Source of the DNA: an uncultured Paracoccaceae bacterium
GTDB taxonomy: Bacteria; Pseudomonadota; Alphaproteobacteria; Rhodobacterales; Rhodobacteraceae
Assembly (NCBI GenBank): GCA_947497065.1
Contig: CANMEQ010000007.1
Span: 62,001-126,000, forward strand
DNA: 64,000 nt
Reading direction: 5' to 3'
Positions within the stretch are counted from its first letter, which is position 1, and every line of letters starts with the position of its first letter. Shown here in pieces: positions 1 to 8,488 of this stretch. The position numbers and the translations under genes are program-made. The notes beneath the pieces are model-generated. The model was not told the DNA's origin. It saw only the letters and a list, made by a program, of their open reading frames with translations, and searched no databases.

Positions 1-724
1 CTGTTTGGGATTGGTTTTGATGGCCCTGCCCGGATGGGGAGCCGAGGTGATTTTAGGGGCCATGTTGTTGGCGCAAAAATCACTGGTGCAGCATGTGCAG
101 GCCGTGGGGGATGCTTTGCGATTATCGCTGGGTGATGCACGACGCGCGGTGGCGATGATTGTGGGCCGTGATGTGTCGGCGTTGGATGAGGCGGGAGTTG
201 CACGTTCGGCCATTGAAAGTGCGGCGGAAAACCTCAGCGACGGGGTGATTGCGCCTGTGTTTTGGTTTGCCGTTGCCGGATTGCCCGGGCTGCTTGTGTA
301 CAAGGTGGTGAACACTGCCGACAGCATGATTGGCTATCGCACCGAGCGCTACGAGAATTTTGGCTGGGCCGCCGCGAAACTGGATGACGTTTTGAATTGG
401 GTGCCCGCGCGGATTACGGCCCTGTTGATATGGGCGCTGGGGCCTGTGCGCGCGCCTCTTCGGGCGATTGCGGCGGATGCAGCGCTACACCGGTCGCCCA
501 ATGCGGGCTGGCCTGAGGCCGCGATTGCGCCGGGTTTGGGTGTCGCGCTGTCGGGGCCGCGCAGCTACGAGGGTGTGATGCAGGATTTCCCTTGGGTTTA
601 TGCGGCAGGGCGCAAAGATGCTGGGCCGGACGACATTGATCAGGCGGTGCGCCGTCTTTGGGGCGTGTGGGGATTGACGCTGATTGGTGTCGTGAGCGTG
701 GGACTGGTGTTTGCACTGCTGTGA
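1..724 (+). CDS. cobD: Adenosylcobinamide-phosphate synthase CobD/CbiB, 5' end outside window
   Basis: This membrane enzyme joins adenosylcobyric acid to the aminopropanol (phosphate) arm in late cobalamin synthesis. The reading frame is open at the left edge, so the N-terminus is missing. Counting from the TTG at 5, the [10 protein letters not shown] motif lies near residues 71-80 and [18 protein letters not shown] near 103-120. Both are typical of the CobD/CbiB family. Several hydrophobic segments are present, the last at the C-terminus. The visible 239 residues are most of a usual ~310-residue protein. It fits the B12 genes found further right (cbtBA, cobW, cobN, cobO, bluB). Confidence 0.9.
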   Translation, partial: CLGLVLMALPGWGAEVILGAMLLAQKSLVQHVQAVGDALRLSLGDARRAVAMIVGRDVSALDEAGVARSAIESAAENLSDGVIAPVFWFAVAGLPGLLVYKVVNTADSMIGYRTERYENFGWAAAKLDDVLNWVPARITALLIWALGPVRAPLRAIAADAALHRSPNAGWPEAAIAPGLGVALSGPRSYEGVMQDFPWVYAAGRKDAGPDDIDQAVRRLWGVWGLTLIGVVSVGLVFALL

Positions 725-762
725 GGCTGGGTTAGGGTGCTGGCAACATTGAAGGAGACCCT

Positions 763-1926
763 ATGCTGAAATCTGTTGTGTTCGCGTTGTCTGTTTTGGC
801 GGCGCCGGTGGCTGCGCAAGGGTGCGGCGGGTCGTGGGGCGCGTTTCAAGAGGGGCTGGTTGCGGAGGCGGCTTCGCACGGGATTTCCGAGAGCACGGCA
901 CGCGGGTTTTTGGCCGGGGCGCGGCAAGATCAGGCGGTGTTGCAGGCGGACCGTGCGCAGGGTGTGTTTCAACGGGATTTCATTGATTTTTCACGGCGGT
1001 TGATTTCGACCAACCGGATTGAGAATGCCCGTGCGCAGGCCAGCCGGCAGGATGCGATATTTGATCGGATCGAGGCGGAGATGGGGATTCCGCGGGCTGT
1101 TTTGCTGGCGTTTTGGGCGTTCGAGACGGATTTCGGGGCGTTTCAAGGGGATTTCAACACGCGCGATGCGTTGGTGACACTGGCCCATGATTGCAGGCGG
1201 CCTGAGCTGTTTCGCCCGCAGATTTTCTCGGCGATGGAGCTGTTTGCGCGCGGCGATATGAACCCTGCGACCACCACGGGCGCTTGGGCTGGTGAGATTG
1301 GCATGGTACAGATGCTGCCCGGCGATATCATTGAAAATGGTCGTGACGGAGATGGGGATGGGCAGGTGTCGTTGAAGACATCGGCGCCCGATGCGTTGTT
1401 GTCGGGGGCGTCTGTTTTGGCGTCTTTGGGGTGGGTGCCGAACCAGCCGTGGCTGCAAGAGGTGACGGTGCCGGACCAGATGGATTGGGCTTTGTCCGGC
1501 ACGCAGACCAAATTGCCGAGTGCCGATTGGGCGCGCTTGGGCGTGCGGGCGCGGTCGGGTGGGTTGCCGGATTTGCCTGCGTCGTTGATTTTGCCCATGG
1601 GGCGCAACGGGCCTGCGTTTTTGACCTATCCGAATTTCGATGTGTATTTCGAGTGGAACCAGTCGTTCGTCTATGTGTTGACGGCGGCCTATTTCGGCAC
1701 GCGGATCGCCGGTGCACCGGTTTATAACGCGGGCAATCCGGAGCCGGGGTTGAGCGGTGCGCAGGTACAGGAACTGCAGCGCAAGTTGGAGGCACGTGGG
1801 CATGATGTGGGCGGGGCCGATGGCATTATCGGCGCCCGCACGCGGGTTGCCATTCAGGCGGAACAGCAACGTTTGGGGATGCCTGCAGATGCATGGCCTA
1901 CGCCCGCGCTGTTGGGCGCATTGTGA
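763..1926 (+). CDS. Secreted lytic murein transglycosylase (MltB-like) with C-terminal peptidoglycan-binding domain
   Basis: The 387-residue protein begins with a clear signal peptide (about 19 residues, ending in AAQG) after a good GAAGGAGA ribosome site. An MltB-type SLT_2 domain covers roughly residues 25-310. The segment LAFWAFETDFGAF carries the likely catalytic glutamate at E121. Residues 329-387 resemble a PG_binding_1 repeat (GLSGAQVQELQRKLEARGH, then GADGIIGART). It should cleave peptidoglycan glycans to 1,6-anhydro ends in the periplasm. Its stop codon overlaps the start of the next gene by one base (TGATG), so the two are probably one transcript. Confidence 0.9.
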   Translation: MLKSVVFALSVLAAPVAAQGCGGSWGAFQEGLVAEAASHGISESTARGFLAGARQDQAVLQADRAQGVFQRDFIDFSRRLISTNRIENARAQASRQDAIFDRIEAEMGIPRAVLLAFWAFETDFGAFQGDFNTRDALVTLAHDCRRPELFRPQIFSAMELFARGDMNPATTTGAWAGEIGMVQMLPGDIIENGRDGDGDGQVSLKTSAPDALLSGASVLASLGWVPNQPWLQEVTVPDQMDWALSGTQTKLPSADWARLGVRARSGGLPDLPASLILPMGRNGPAFLTYPNFDVYFEWNQSFVYVLTAAYFGTRIAGAPVYNAGNPEPGLSGAQVQELQRKLEARGHDVGGADGIIGARTRVAIQAEQQRLGMPADAWPTPALLGAL

Positions 1927-2819
1927 TGGAGTGGGGCATTTGCACCACTGCGAAGGCCCCCCTGCCCCAATTGCTGGCCTTTGTGGCGTGGCACAAACAT
2001 ATCGGTGCGGCGCAGATTTGGATCCATCTGGATGATGCCGATGAGGTCACGGCGGATGTGTTGAACCGGATTGAGGGCGTGACAGCGATTGTGTGTGACG
2101 ATGCCTATTGGTCTGGCGTGAAAGGCGGGCGGCCCGAGGCGCACCAGACGCGGCAGACCTACAATGTGCGCAAAATTTACAAGCGGAACGCGGTGCCTGT
2201 TTTGGCGCATATTGATGTGGATGAATACCTGTATCCGCAGCGCCCGATTTCAGAGATTTTGGATGATTGGGATGATGACATTCCCTTTATTCGCGCGGCC
2301 CCGGCAGAGGCGCTTTACGACCCCGATTTGCCGGATGATATTTTCACCGCACGCCATTTTCGGCTGCCCTTCCCCCACGGCGTCGATGCGGACACGCGGA
2401 TCAAAGTGCTGGGTGATTATGAGATATTGATGCCCCACAATATTTTGAGCCACCGTGTGGGGAAATCGCTGTTTCGGTCAGGGGTTCCGGACCTGAAACT
2501 GAGCATTCATTCAGCAAAAGTCGGAAACGACGGCGGACGCATTCATACCAAGTATCACCCCGAGATCGTTGTGTTGCATTTTCATGCGCAGGACAAACAG
2601 GAGTGGTTGAGCGTGTTGGATCGCCGCGCCACGCGTGGGGCGTACCGCACCAATGTGATGTTGGCCACATTTGCCGTCGAGGCGAACGCGGAAGAGCTTG
2701 ATCATTTCTACGAGTACACCCAAACGGCGACGCCGCGGATGCTGGCCGCGTTGGCGGAGGCGGGATTGTTGATCGAGGCCGAGTTGGGCTTGCGCGACAA
2801 GGTCGCAGAGCTGTTCTAG
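1926..2819 (+). CDS. Glycosyltransferase family 2-like protein
   Basis: A 297-residue cytoplasmic protein without membrane segments. The start was placed at the ATG overlapping the upstream stop (TGATG) because the protein then begins EWGICTTAKAP, as in the family of putative glycosyl transferases with a Glyco_tranf_2_4 domain. AHIDVDEYLYP places a DxD-like metal/nucleotide-sugar site at D97-D99, and IWIHLDDADE near residues 31-40 is the usual first strand region. The sugar donor and acceptor cannot be told. Coupling to a murein transglycosylase suggests, but does not prove, an envelope role. Its stop overlaps the stop of the convergent gene on the other strand. Confidence 0.75.
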   Translation: MEWGICTTAKAPLPQLLAFVAWHKHIGAAQIWIHLDDADEVTADVLNRIEGVTAIVCDDAYWSGVKGGRPEAHQTRQTYNVRKIYKRNAVPVLAHIDVDEYLYPQRPISEILDDWDDDIPFIRAAPAEALYDPDLPDDIFTARHFRLPFPHGVDADTRIKVLGDYEILMPHNILSHRVGKSLFRSGVPDLKLSIHSAKVGNDGGRIHTKYHPEIVVLHFHAQDKQEWLSVLDRRATRGAYRTNVMLATFAVEANAEELDHFYEYTQTATPRMLAALAEAGLLIEAELGLRDKVAELF

Positions 2820-3175
2820 CGGATGTCGCGGATCGGGAAACGCTGACCGTCGGCGGTGAGTGCGGTGAGACGGTCGTTCGCGAACACGAACATATCGCAC
2901 CGTTGCATCCCCGTGACGAAGGTGATGCAGACGATGTTGTCGGCGATGTCATGGTGGCCGTACCATGTGCCGCCACCGTTGGCGGGATCATAGGTCCATG
3001 TGTAGGTGCCGTCGGTGTTGTAGCGGGACACGCCGCCGTCGAAATACTCGAGGTCGCGGTCGAGGATGGTTTCGGCGAGCGCGGTGGCGGTTGGGGCCAC
3101 GTCGGTGCTGCGAGTTGCATAGTCTTGCGCATAAAGCGGTGACGCTAGGACGGTAAGGGCGAGGACATATTTCAT
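2816..3175 (-). CDS. Small secreted hypothetical protein
   Basis: A 119-residue protein with a signal peptide (KYVLALTVLASPLYAQ, cleavage near residue 17). The mature part is rich in Asp, Thr and Tyr and contains DGTYTWTYDPANGGGTWYGH, which suggests a small beta-rich periplasmic domain. It has two cysteines (CITF and RCDMF) that could form a disulfide. I do not recognise a family with confidence. Its stop overlaps the stop of the glycosyltransferase gene, so the two genes are convergent. It was annotated because of the clear signal peptide. Confidence 0.65.
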   Translation of the reverse strand: MKYVLALTVLASPLYAQDYATRSTDVAPTATALAETILDRDLEYFDGGVSRYNTDGTYTWTYDPANGGGTWYGHHDIADNIVCITFVTGMQRCDMFVFANDRLTALTADGQRFPIRDIR

Positions 3176-3251
3176 CGTTGCATTGTGGCAGGTTTACCGC
3201 TCACTGTCGCTTCACGATCCAGTGGGATGCACCCGCGATGAAAGGGCACCG

Positions 3252-4337
3252 ATGACAAACGACGCGATGATGCATGCGGTCGTCACGACCGGCACGGGCG
3301 GGTACGACAAGCTGGTTTACAAACAGGTGCCAAGGCCAGTGGCGCAGGCTGGGCATGTTGTGCTGAAGGTGCTGGCGGCGGGTGTGAACAACACCGAGAT
3401 CAACACGCGGCTGGGGTGGTATTCGGCCTCTGTGACCGATGGGACGGAGGGCACCGAAGACAGCGGCGAGAGGCCCGATGGGGGCTGGAACGCGGCGACA
3501 CCGTTTCCGTTCATTCAGGGCACCGATTGTTGCGGTGAGATTGTCGCGGTTGGTGACGGCGTAGATGTGGGGCGCATTGGGCAACGGGGCATCGTGCGCG
3601 CCTGCATGCGGGTGAATGGGTTCGAGAGCCCCGAGAACGTCTGGATGGGGTCCGATTTTGACGGGGCCTTTGCGCAGTATGTGGCCGTGCCTGCCGGCGA
3701 GGTTTTTGCCGTGGACTGCGAGTGGAGTGATGCGGAGCTAGCGACGATCCCCTGCGCCTATGGCACATCGGAAAACATGGTGCATCGGGCGGGCGTGCGG
3801 GCGGGCATGACCGTATTGATCCCTGGCGCGTCGGGCGGTGTCGGGTCGGCCACGGTGCAATTGGTGAAACGGCGCGGAGCGAAGGTGGTGGCGATTACCA
3901 GTGCGTCGAAACGGGACGCTTTGTTGGAGATTGGCGCGGATCAGGTGCTGACCCGCGAGGATGATTTGATTGCTGTGCTGGGGGAACAAAGCGTTGATGT
4001 GGTGATTGATAACGTCGGTGGGGCTGGTTTTCCGGTGATGCTAAAGCTGCTCAAACGCGGCGGGCGTTATGCCACGTCGGGCGCGATAGCGGGGCCGATT
4101 GTGGATCTGGATATGCGGGATTTGTATTTGAAAGACATCACGCTGGTGGGGTGCACGGGGTGGGACGCGCCGGTGTTTCCGAACCTTGTTTCCTACATTG
4201 AAAAGGGTGAGATCAAACCACTGTTGGCGGGGACGTACCCGTTGCGAGAGATCGCCCAAGCGCAGCAGGATTTTCAGGAGAAGCGGCATATTGGGAAGAT
4301 TGTTTTGGTGCCGGAGGGTGAAAATTTGCTCGAATAA
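3252..4337 (+). CDS. MDR-superfamily alcohol dehydrogenase / quinone oxidoreductase-like protein
   Basis: A 361-residue medium-chain dehydrogenase/reductase. The GroES-like N-terminal domain is followed by a Rossmann domain with GASGGVG at residues 192-198 and a conserved NVGGAGF segment. The structural-zinc cysteine cluster of zinc alcohol dehydrogenases is not visible, which points to the NADPH:quinone reductase/zeta-crystallin side of the family. The start was set at the ATG at 3252 (TNDAMMHAVVTTG), since the longer frame adds an unlikely leader. The substrate is unknown, and it appears to be transcribed alone. Confidence 0.85.
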   Translation: MTNDAMMHAVVTTGTGGYDKLVYKQVPRPVAQAGHVVLKVLAAGVNNTEINTRLGWYSASVTDGTEGTEDSGERPDGGWNAATPFPFIQGTDCCGEIVAVGDGVDVGRIGQRGIVRACMRVNGFESPENVWMGSDFDGAFAQYVAVPAGEVFAVDCEWSDAELATIPCAYGTSENMVHRAGVRAGMTVLIPGASGGVGSATVQLVKRRGAKVVAITSASKRDALLEIGADQVLTREDDLIAVLGEQSVDVVIDNVGGAGFPVMLKLLKRGGRYATSGAIAGPIVDLDMRDLYLKDITLVGCTGWDAPVFPNLVSYIEKGEIKPLLAGTYPLREIAQAQQDFQEKRHIGKIVLVPEGENLLE

Positions 4338-4365
4338 CATGCCTCTGGATTCAGTCTTTACTTGA

Positions 4366-4393
4366 ATTACACGTCATACACGATATGTGTAAT
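4366..4393. repeat. Short inverted repeat ATTACAC/GTGTAAT
   Basis: Seven-base arms at 4366-4372 and 4387-4393 are separated by 14 bases, in the AT-rich gap between the MDR dehydrogenase and the DUF3800 gene. There is no T-run after either arm, so it is not a convincing terminator. It may be a protein-binding site or chance. Confidence 0.3.
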
Positions 4394-4462
4394 CCAAAGG
4401 TTCCCCTCCGATGATAAGAACCCAAGGGGTTTCTCCGCAAGGTAGTCGGGGGGGTCAATTTA

Positions 4463-5146
4463 TCAGTAGTAATATGTCGTGCCGGTTCGAAATATGTCGA
4501 ATTCGCTACGAATTTGCGATTTTACAATGGAAAACGCGCCATCGTCTCCATGCTCCCACTTTCTATAAACGGCCCAATTGAAATAATCGGCTATCTGGAG
4601 GCCATAATGCGAACGAGATGCGTGATGCATAATGCGGTAGGGTACCCCTTTGGGAAGCATCGCAGCTAGATTTAGCTTAACGCCCTTCTCAATTGCTTTT
4701 CGTTTCTTCGCGACTGGGATGCTATCTGTGATAACAACGACTTCGCCAATCTCTTCTGACACCTTCCCAATTGCATATTTCAGTAGATAACCGAGCATCT
4801 TGGGGTAAAATTTTTCTGGAGCTTGAAGGGCAGGACCTGTCTTATTCTTTTCGACGATCACGGTATCTACTGACTTCGGTGGTATCTTGCTTTGTAGTTT
4901 CTCAAACAGTGATTTACGAACGTATTTATTGTCCTCTGCGCAGTGAAAATACTCCATTTCCAGTCTAGGCTTTATCCGGTGCTCGATAAGATCGTACTTG
5001 TAAGTATCGAGCTCTGTATGAAGAGAAAACGGCCGGTAAAGACTGACACATGTCAATATAAAGTACTTCGAACCTTTGCTCGAAAAATCGAAATTTCCAC
5101 CCTCGTCGAGAAAAATATATACTGTTGGCAGTTTTGCGGAACTCAA
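4463..5146 (-). CDS. DUF3800 domain-containing protein, probably horizontally acquired
   Basis: A 227-residue protein. IFLDEGGNFDF at residues 11-21 (D14, E15), VVITDS at 137-142 (D141) and YGLQIADYFNWAVYRKW at 181-197 (D187) match the pattern of DUF3800 proteins. These are thought to have an RNase H-like fold with acidic residues lining a putative metal site. The gene is visibly richer in AT than its neighbours, stands alone, and has non-native flanks on both sides, which suggests recent transfer. DUF3800 genes often occur in mobile or defence-associated DNA, but no partner is seen here. Biochemical function is unknown. Confidence 0.75.
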   Translation of the reverse strand: MSSAKLPTVYIFLDEGGNFDFSSKGSKYFILTCVSLYRPFSLHTELDTYKYDLIEHRIKPRLEMEYFHCAEDNKYVRKSLFEKLQSKIPPKSVDTVIVEKNKTGPALQAPEKFYPKMLGYLLKYAIGKVSEEIGEVVVITDSIPVAKKRKAIEKGVKLNLAAMLPKGVPYRIMHHASRSHYGLQIADYFNWAVYRKWEHGDDGAFSIVKSQIRSEFDIFRTGTTYYY

Positions 5147-5242
5147 AGCAAATTACCTCATCTCTAGTACTATATCGACGATAAGTTTATCCACTTAGAA
5201 GGCGTCGCAAAACTCGAAAAATCTCCTGGAGGCTGTCTCATC

Positions 5243-6892
5243 TCACCCCGCACTTCGACCCGCAGCCCTGCCCGAGAAAATACACCCGCCAAGGAACGTG
5301 CCTTCTAACGAGTTGTAGCCGTGGTAGCCCCCGCCGCCGAAGCCGGAGGCTTCGCCTGCGGCATAGAGGCCCGCGATGGGGGTGCCGGTGGCGTCGATGG
5401 CTTGGCTGTTGAGGTCGGTTTGCAAGCCGCCCAGTGTTTTGCGGGTGATCAGGTTGAGGCGGACGGCGATGAGGGGGCCGTTGTCTGCATCGAGGAATTT
5501 GTGCGGTTTCGCGGTGCGGATCAGCTTGTCGCCGCGGTAGTGGCGGGCGGCTTGGATGGCGGTGATTTGCGGGTCTTTGCTGAACGGATTGTCGACTTGG
5601 GCGTCGCGGGCTTCGATTTGGGCGCGCAGGTGGGCCTCGTCGATCAGGGCGTCGTCGGTGATGCCGTTCATGCCTTTGACGAGGTCGGTCAGGTTGTCGG
5701 CAACGACGAAATCTGCGCCGTGTTCCTTGAACGCTTCGACCGGACCGGTAGCGTTTTTGCCGGACAGGATGCGCTCTTTGAGGACGGTGGACCATTTGGC
5801 GGAGGTGAGATCGGGGTTTTGTTCGGAGCCTGAGAGGGCGAATTCCTTTTTGATGACCTTTTGGGTCAGGACGAACCAGCTGTAATCGAAGCCGGTGTCG
5901 AGGATCGCTTTGAAGGTGCCGTTGGTGTCGAAGCCGGGCATGGCGGGAGGCGCGAAGCGGTTGCCGCGCGCGTCGAACCACATCGACGAGGGTCCAGGCA
6001 GGATGCGGATGCCGTGGGCAGGCCAGATCGGATCCCAGTTTTTGACGCCTTCGGTGTAGAACCACAGACGGTCGCGGTTGATGACGTGGCCGCCAGCCTG
6101 TTCGGTGATGCCGATCATGCGACCATCGACGTGAGCAGGCACGCCGGAGAGCATATTTTTCGGGGCGGGGCCAAGACGCTCGGTAGGCCAGACTTTGCGG
6201 ATGAGGTCGAAATTGCCGCCGATGCCGCCAGAGGCGACGATCACTGCATCGGCATCGACGCGGAAGTCGCCTGTAGGCGTGCGGTTGGTTTGCGCGCCTT
6301 GCACGGCATCGTCGGGGGCGAGGGTTGTGCCGGAGACGCCAACCGCTGTGCCGTTTTGCATCTCGAGACGGTCAACCTGGTGACGGTGGAGGTATGTGAG
6401 GCGGCCTGCCCCAGCGTGTTCGTTGCAGCGGCGGATGAAGTGTTCGAGAACGCCGGGGCCGGTGCCCCATGTGATGTGAAACCGTGGGACGGAATTGCCG
6501 TGGCCCATGGCATCGGAGCCGCCGCGTTCGGCCCAGCCGACGACGGGGAACCAGCGCAGGCCCATTTGATGCAGCCACGGGCGCATTTCGCCTGCGGCGA
6601 AGTCGAGGTATTTTTCGGCCCATTGGCGGGGATAGTTGTCTTCGGGGCGGTCGAATTGGGCAGAGCCCATCCAATCGTTCAGGGCCAGCTCATGGCTGTC
6701 TTTGATGCCCATGCGGCGCTGTTCAGGGGTGTCGATCATGAAGAGGCCACCGAGGGACCAATGCGCTTGGCCGCCGAGGTTTTGCGGGCCTTCTTGATCG
6801 ACGATGACGACGTTTTTGCCACGGTCGCCCAGTTCGGCGGCAGCGGCGAGGCCGGAGAGGCCTGCGCCAACGATAACGACATCTGTTTTCAT
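5243..6892 (-). CDS. FAD-binding dehydrogenase (3-ketosteroid dehydrogenase/fumarate reductase flavoprotein type)
   Basis: A 549-residue flavoprotein. The N-terminal VIVGAGLSGLAAAAELGDRG is a GxGxxG FAD-binding motif, with an acidic strand end (VVIVDQE). FRVDADAVIVASGGIGGN in the middle and the C-terminal GLYAAGEASGFGGGGYHGYN are typical of the FAD_binding_2 family that includes 3-oxosteroid 1-dehydrogenases. Length fits. The start overlaps the stop of the upstream SBF transporter by four bases (ATGA), so the two are translationally coupled. The pair suggests import and oxidation of an organic acid or steroid-like compound. The actual substrate is not known. Confidence 0.85.
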   Translation of the reverse strand: MKTDVVIVGAGLSGLAAAAELGDRGKNVVIVDQEGPQNLGGQAHWSLGGLFMIDTPEQRRMGIKDSHELALNDWMGSAQFDRPEDNYPRQWAEKYLDFAAGEMRPWLHQMGLRWFPVVGWAERGGSDAMGHGNSVPRFHITWGTGPGVLEHFIRRCNEHAGAGRLTYLHRHQVDRLEMQNGTAVGVSGTTLAPDDAVQGAQTNRTPTGDFRVDADAVIVASGGIGGNFDLIRKVWPTERLGPAPKNMLSGVPAHVDGRMIGITEQAGGHVINRDRLWFYTEGVKNWDPIWPAHGIRILPGPSSMWFDARGNRFAPPAMPGFDTNGTFKAILDTGFDYSWFVLTQKVIKKEFALSGSEQNPDLTSAKWSTVLKERILSGKNATGPVEAFKEHGADFVVADNLTDLVKGMNGITDDALIDEAHLRAQIEARDAQVDNPFSKDPQITAIQAARHYRGDKLIRTAKPHKFLDADNGPLIAVRLNLITRKTLGGLQTDLNSQAIDATGTPIAGLYAAGEASGFGGGGYHGYNSLEGTFLGGCIFSGRAAGRSAG

Positions 6893-7752
6893 GATTTACG
6901 GCCCTTTAGCCAGAGAACGAAGGGAATGGCGGTGATGTACATGATCACGCCGTAAAGTGCGGACGGCAGGCCGATGGTGGGGATGCCGTTTGTGGCGCCG
7001 ACGATCAGCGGGGCAAGGGTGATGCCGAGGCTGCCGTTTTGGATGCCCACCTCGATGGAGATGGTTTTGCGTTCGCGCCAGGTTAGGCCCAGAACGGTGG
7101 CGATCAGAAGGCCCCCGATCATGGTGCTGAGGTTGAGGGTGAGCAAGGCGGGGCCAAGGGTGCCTGCGTTGGCGGTGAGCAGGGACCAGTTGGAGGCGAT
7201 GGCCGCGAGGATGATGAGGACGAACAGGACCGAGGCCAGTTTGATGAGGGTGGGTTCGATCCGGTCAGCCAGTGGGGTGGCGAGGTGGCGCAGGGCCATG
7301 CCGAGGATCACGGGCAACATGGTGAGCAAGAACATGGCCAGCGCGATGGAGGTGACGGAGACCTCTGGTGCGGCTTCTCCCATGAAATGCACTACGGCCC
7401 AGCTGATGAGGATGGGGACCGTGAGGATGGAGGCCAAGGACATGAGCGCAGTAAGGGACACCGACAGTGCGACATCGCCCCCCGCCAACCGCGTGACGAC
7501 ATTGGAGGTGACCCCGCCGGGGCACAGCGCGATGAGCATAATGCCCGCGGCGAGTGCGCCCGTCAGTCCAAAGAGCGTGATGATGAGGTAGGCCATGACC
7601 GGCAGCAGCACGAGCTGGCAGGTGGCGCCAATGGCGAAGACCCAGCCCCGTTCGACCACGCGTTTGAAATCGGCCAACGTGAGGCCGATGCCGAGGCTGA
7701 ACATGATGATCGCCAGCGACAGCGGCAGCACGACATTTACAAGAATATCCAT
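6889..7752 (-). CDS. Bile acid:sodium symporter family (SBF) transporter
   Basis: A 287-residue, very hydrophobic protein with about nine membrane helices. The segment ALCPGGVTSNVVTRLAGGD near residues 76-94 is a hallmark of the SBF/BASS fold, and the second half repeats the pattern (VGIQNGSLGITLA). Such proteins import bile acids, keto acids or similar anions with sodium. A strong ribosome site (GGGAGGGG) precedes the ATG and is duplicated 15 bases further upstream. It is the first gene of a two-gene operon with the coupled FAD dehydrogenase. Confidence 0.88.
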   Translation of the reverse strand: MDILVNVVLPLSLAIIMFSLGIGLTLADFKRVVERGWVFAIGATCQLVLLPVMAYLIITLFGLTGALAAGIMLIALCPGGVTSNVVTRLAGGDVALSVSLTALMSLASILTVPILISWAVVHFMGEAAPEVSVTSIALAMFLLTMLPVILGMALRHLATPLADRIEPTLIKLASVLFVLIILAAIASNWSLLTANAGTLGPALLTLNLSTMIGGLLIATVLGLTWRERKTISIEVGIQNGSLGITLAPLIVGATNGIPTIGLPSALYGVIMYITAIPFVLWLKGRKS

Positions 7753-7913
7753 GGGTCCCCTCCCCTATTGGCCCCTCCCAAGGCCGTTGACGCCTACGGC
7801 ATCATAGCGGGCGGGGTGTTTCAAGGGGAGGGACGGTGTGACGGTGCGTTAGGGGTATGGGTTTCTCTCGCTTGGGGGCGTTTGGCGGAGACTTTGATCA
7901 GGCCATATGATGC

Positions 7914-7929
7914 TGGCACCACAGTTGTT
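7914..7929 (+). promoter_or_regulatory. Possible sigma-54-type promoter (-24/-12)
   Basis: TGGCACC-ACAG-TTGTT fits the sigma-54 consensus TGGCAC-N5-TTGC at all but the last core base (GT in place of GC at -12). It points toward the MarR-like gene and would leave a leader of about 100 bases. No enhancer-binding regulator is encoded nearby, so this remains a weak call. Confidence 0.2.
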
Positions 7930-8001
7930 AGCAACGGATATCGGCTCCTTTCCCTTGTCGCATAGTGCTGCGGGACGCGCCAATACCCATCGCCGCACTG
8001 T

Positions 8002-8040
8002 TTGACATTGCACTTGTCAATATGACATGCATAATGTCAT
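8002..8040. promoter_or_regulatory. Array of TGACA half-sites, probable operator of the MarR-like gene
   Basis: Two inverted repeats sit in tandem: TTGACA (8002-8007) with TGTCAA (8015-8020), and ATGACAT (8022-8028) with ATGTCAT (8034-8040), spacer 5. All four half-sites share TGACA. The second palindrome ends one base before the ATG at 8042. Such dimer sites over the start region are typical for autoregulation by MarR-type proteins. CATAAT at 8030-8035 could be a -10 element for a nearly leaderless mRNA, which is inference. Confidence 0.5.
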
Positions 8041-8041
8041 T

Positions 8042-8488
8042 ATGAAAATAGAACACCTTCACCAACTGATTTGGATGTCACGCCCTTTAATGCAGGCCGC
8101 TGAAGCCTGCGTTGAAGCCGGTTTGGTTGGAACCGATCTTACTGTCAGGATGCGGGCCGTTCTGGAGATGCTGGACAAATACGGTGAGCAGACCGTTCCA
8201 GAGATTGCGGCAAGGCTCGAAATTAAGCGGCAATACGTCCAGATCATGTGCAACGAAACGCGCGAGTCCGGTTTCATCGAGCAACGTGCAAATCCGCGTC
8301 ACAAACGTTCGCCTATCATGGCTTTGACGGATCTCGGACGCACGGTGATCGAAGACATCATTTCTAGCGAGTTGACGCTTATGGAGGAGGTCGGTGGAGA
8401 CCTAAGCAGTGAAGACATTGCGACCGCGCTCAGGGTTGTACACGCCGTAACGGACAGTTTGAAACAACATGCGGGAGAGAGAGAATGA
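8042..8488 (+). CDS. MarR-like winged-helix transcriptional regulator
   Basis: A 148-residue protein. A winged helix-turn-helix is visible around residues 47-105: EQTVPEIAARLEIKRQYVQ, then the wing NPRHKRSPIMALTDLG. Helical ends on both sides would form the dimer interface, as in MarR regulators. The ATG at 8042 was chosen. An in-frame ATG at 8027 would add five residues inside the operator palindrome, and neither has a clear ribosome site. The gene overlaps the following hydrolase gene by four bases (ATGA), so regulator and hydrolase are probably one unit, likely autorepressed. The ligand is unknown. Confidence 0.75.
   Translation: MKIEHLHQLIWMSRPLMQAAEACVEAGLVGTDLTVRMRAVLEMLDKYGEQTVPEIAARLEIKRQYVQIMCNETRESGFIEQRANPRHKRSPIMALTDLGRTVIEDIISSELTLMEEVGGDLSSEDIATALRVVHAVTDSLKQHAGERE

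Noticed and set aside
5861-6955. 364-codon plus-strand frame opposite the FAD dehydrogenase
   Set aside because: Shadow of the real gene; Val/Ala/Gly/Asp-rich with no motif.
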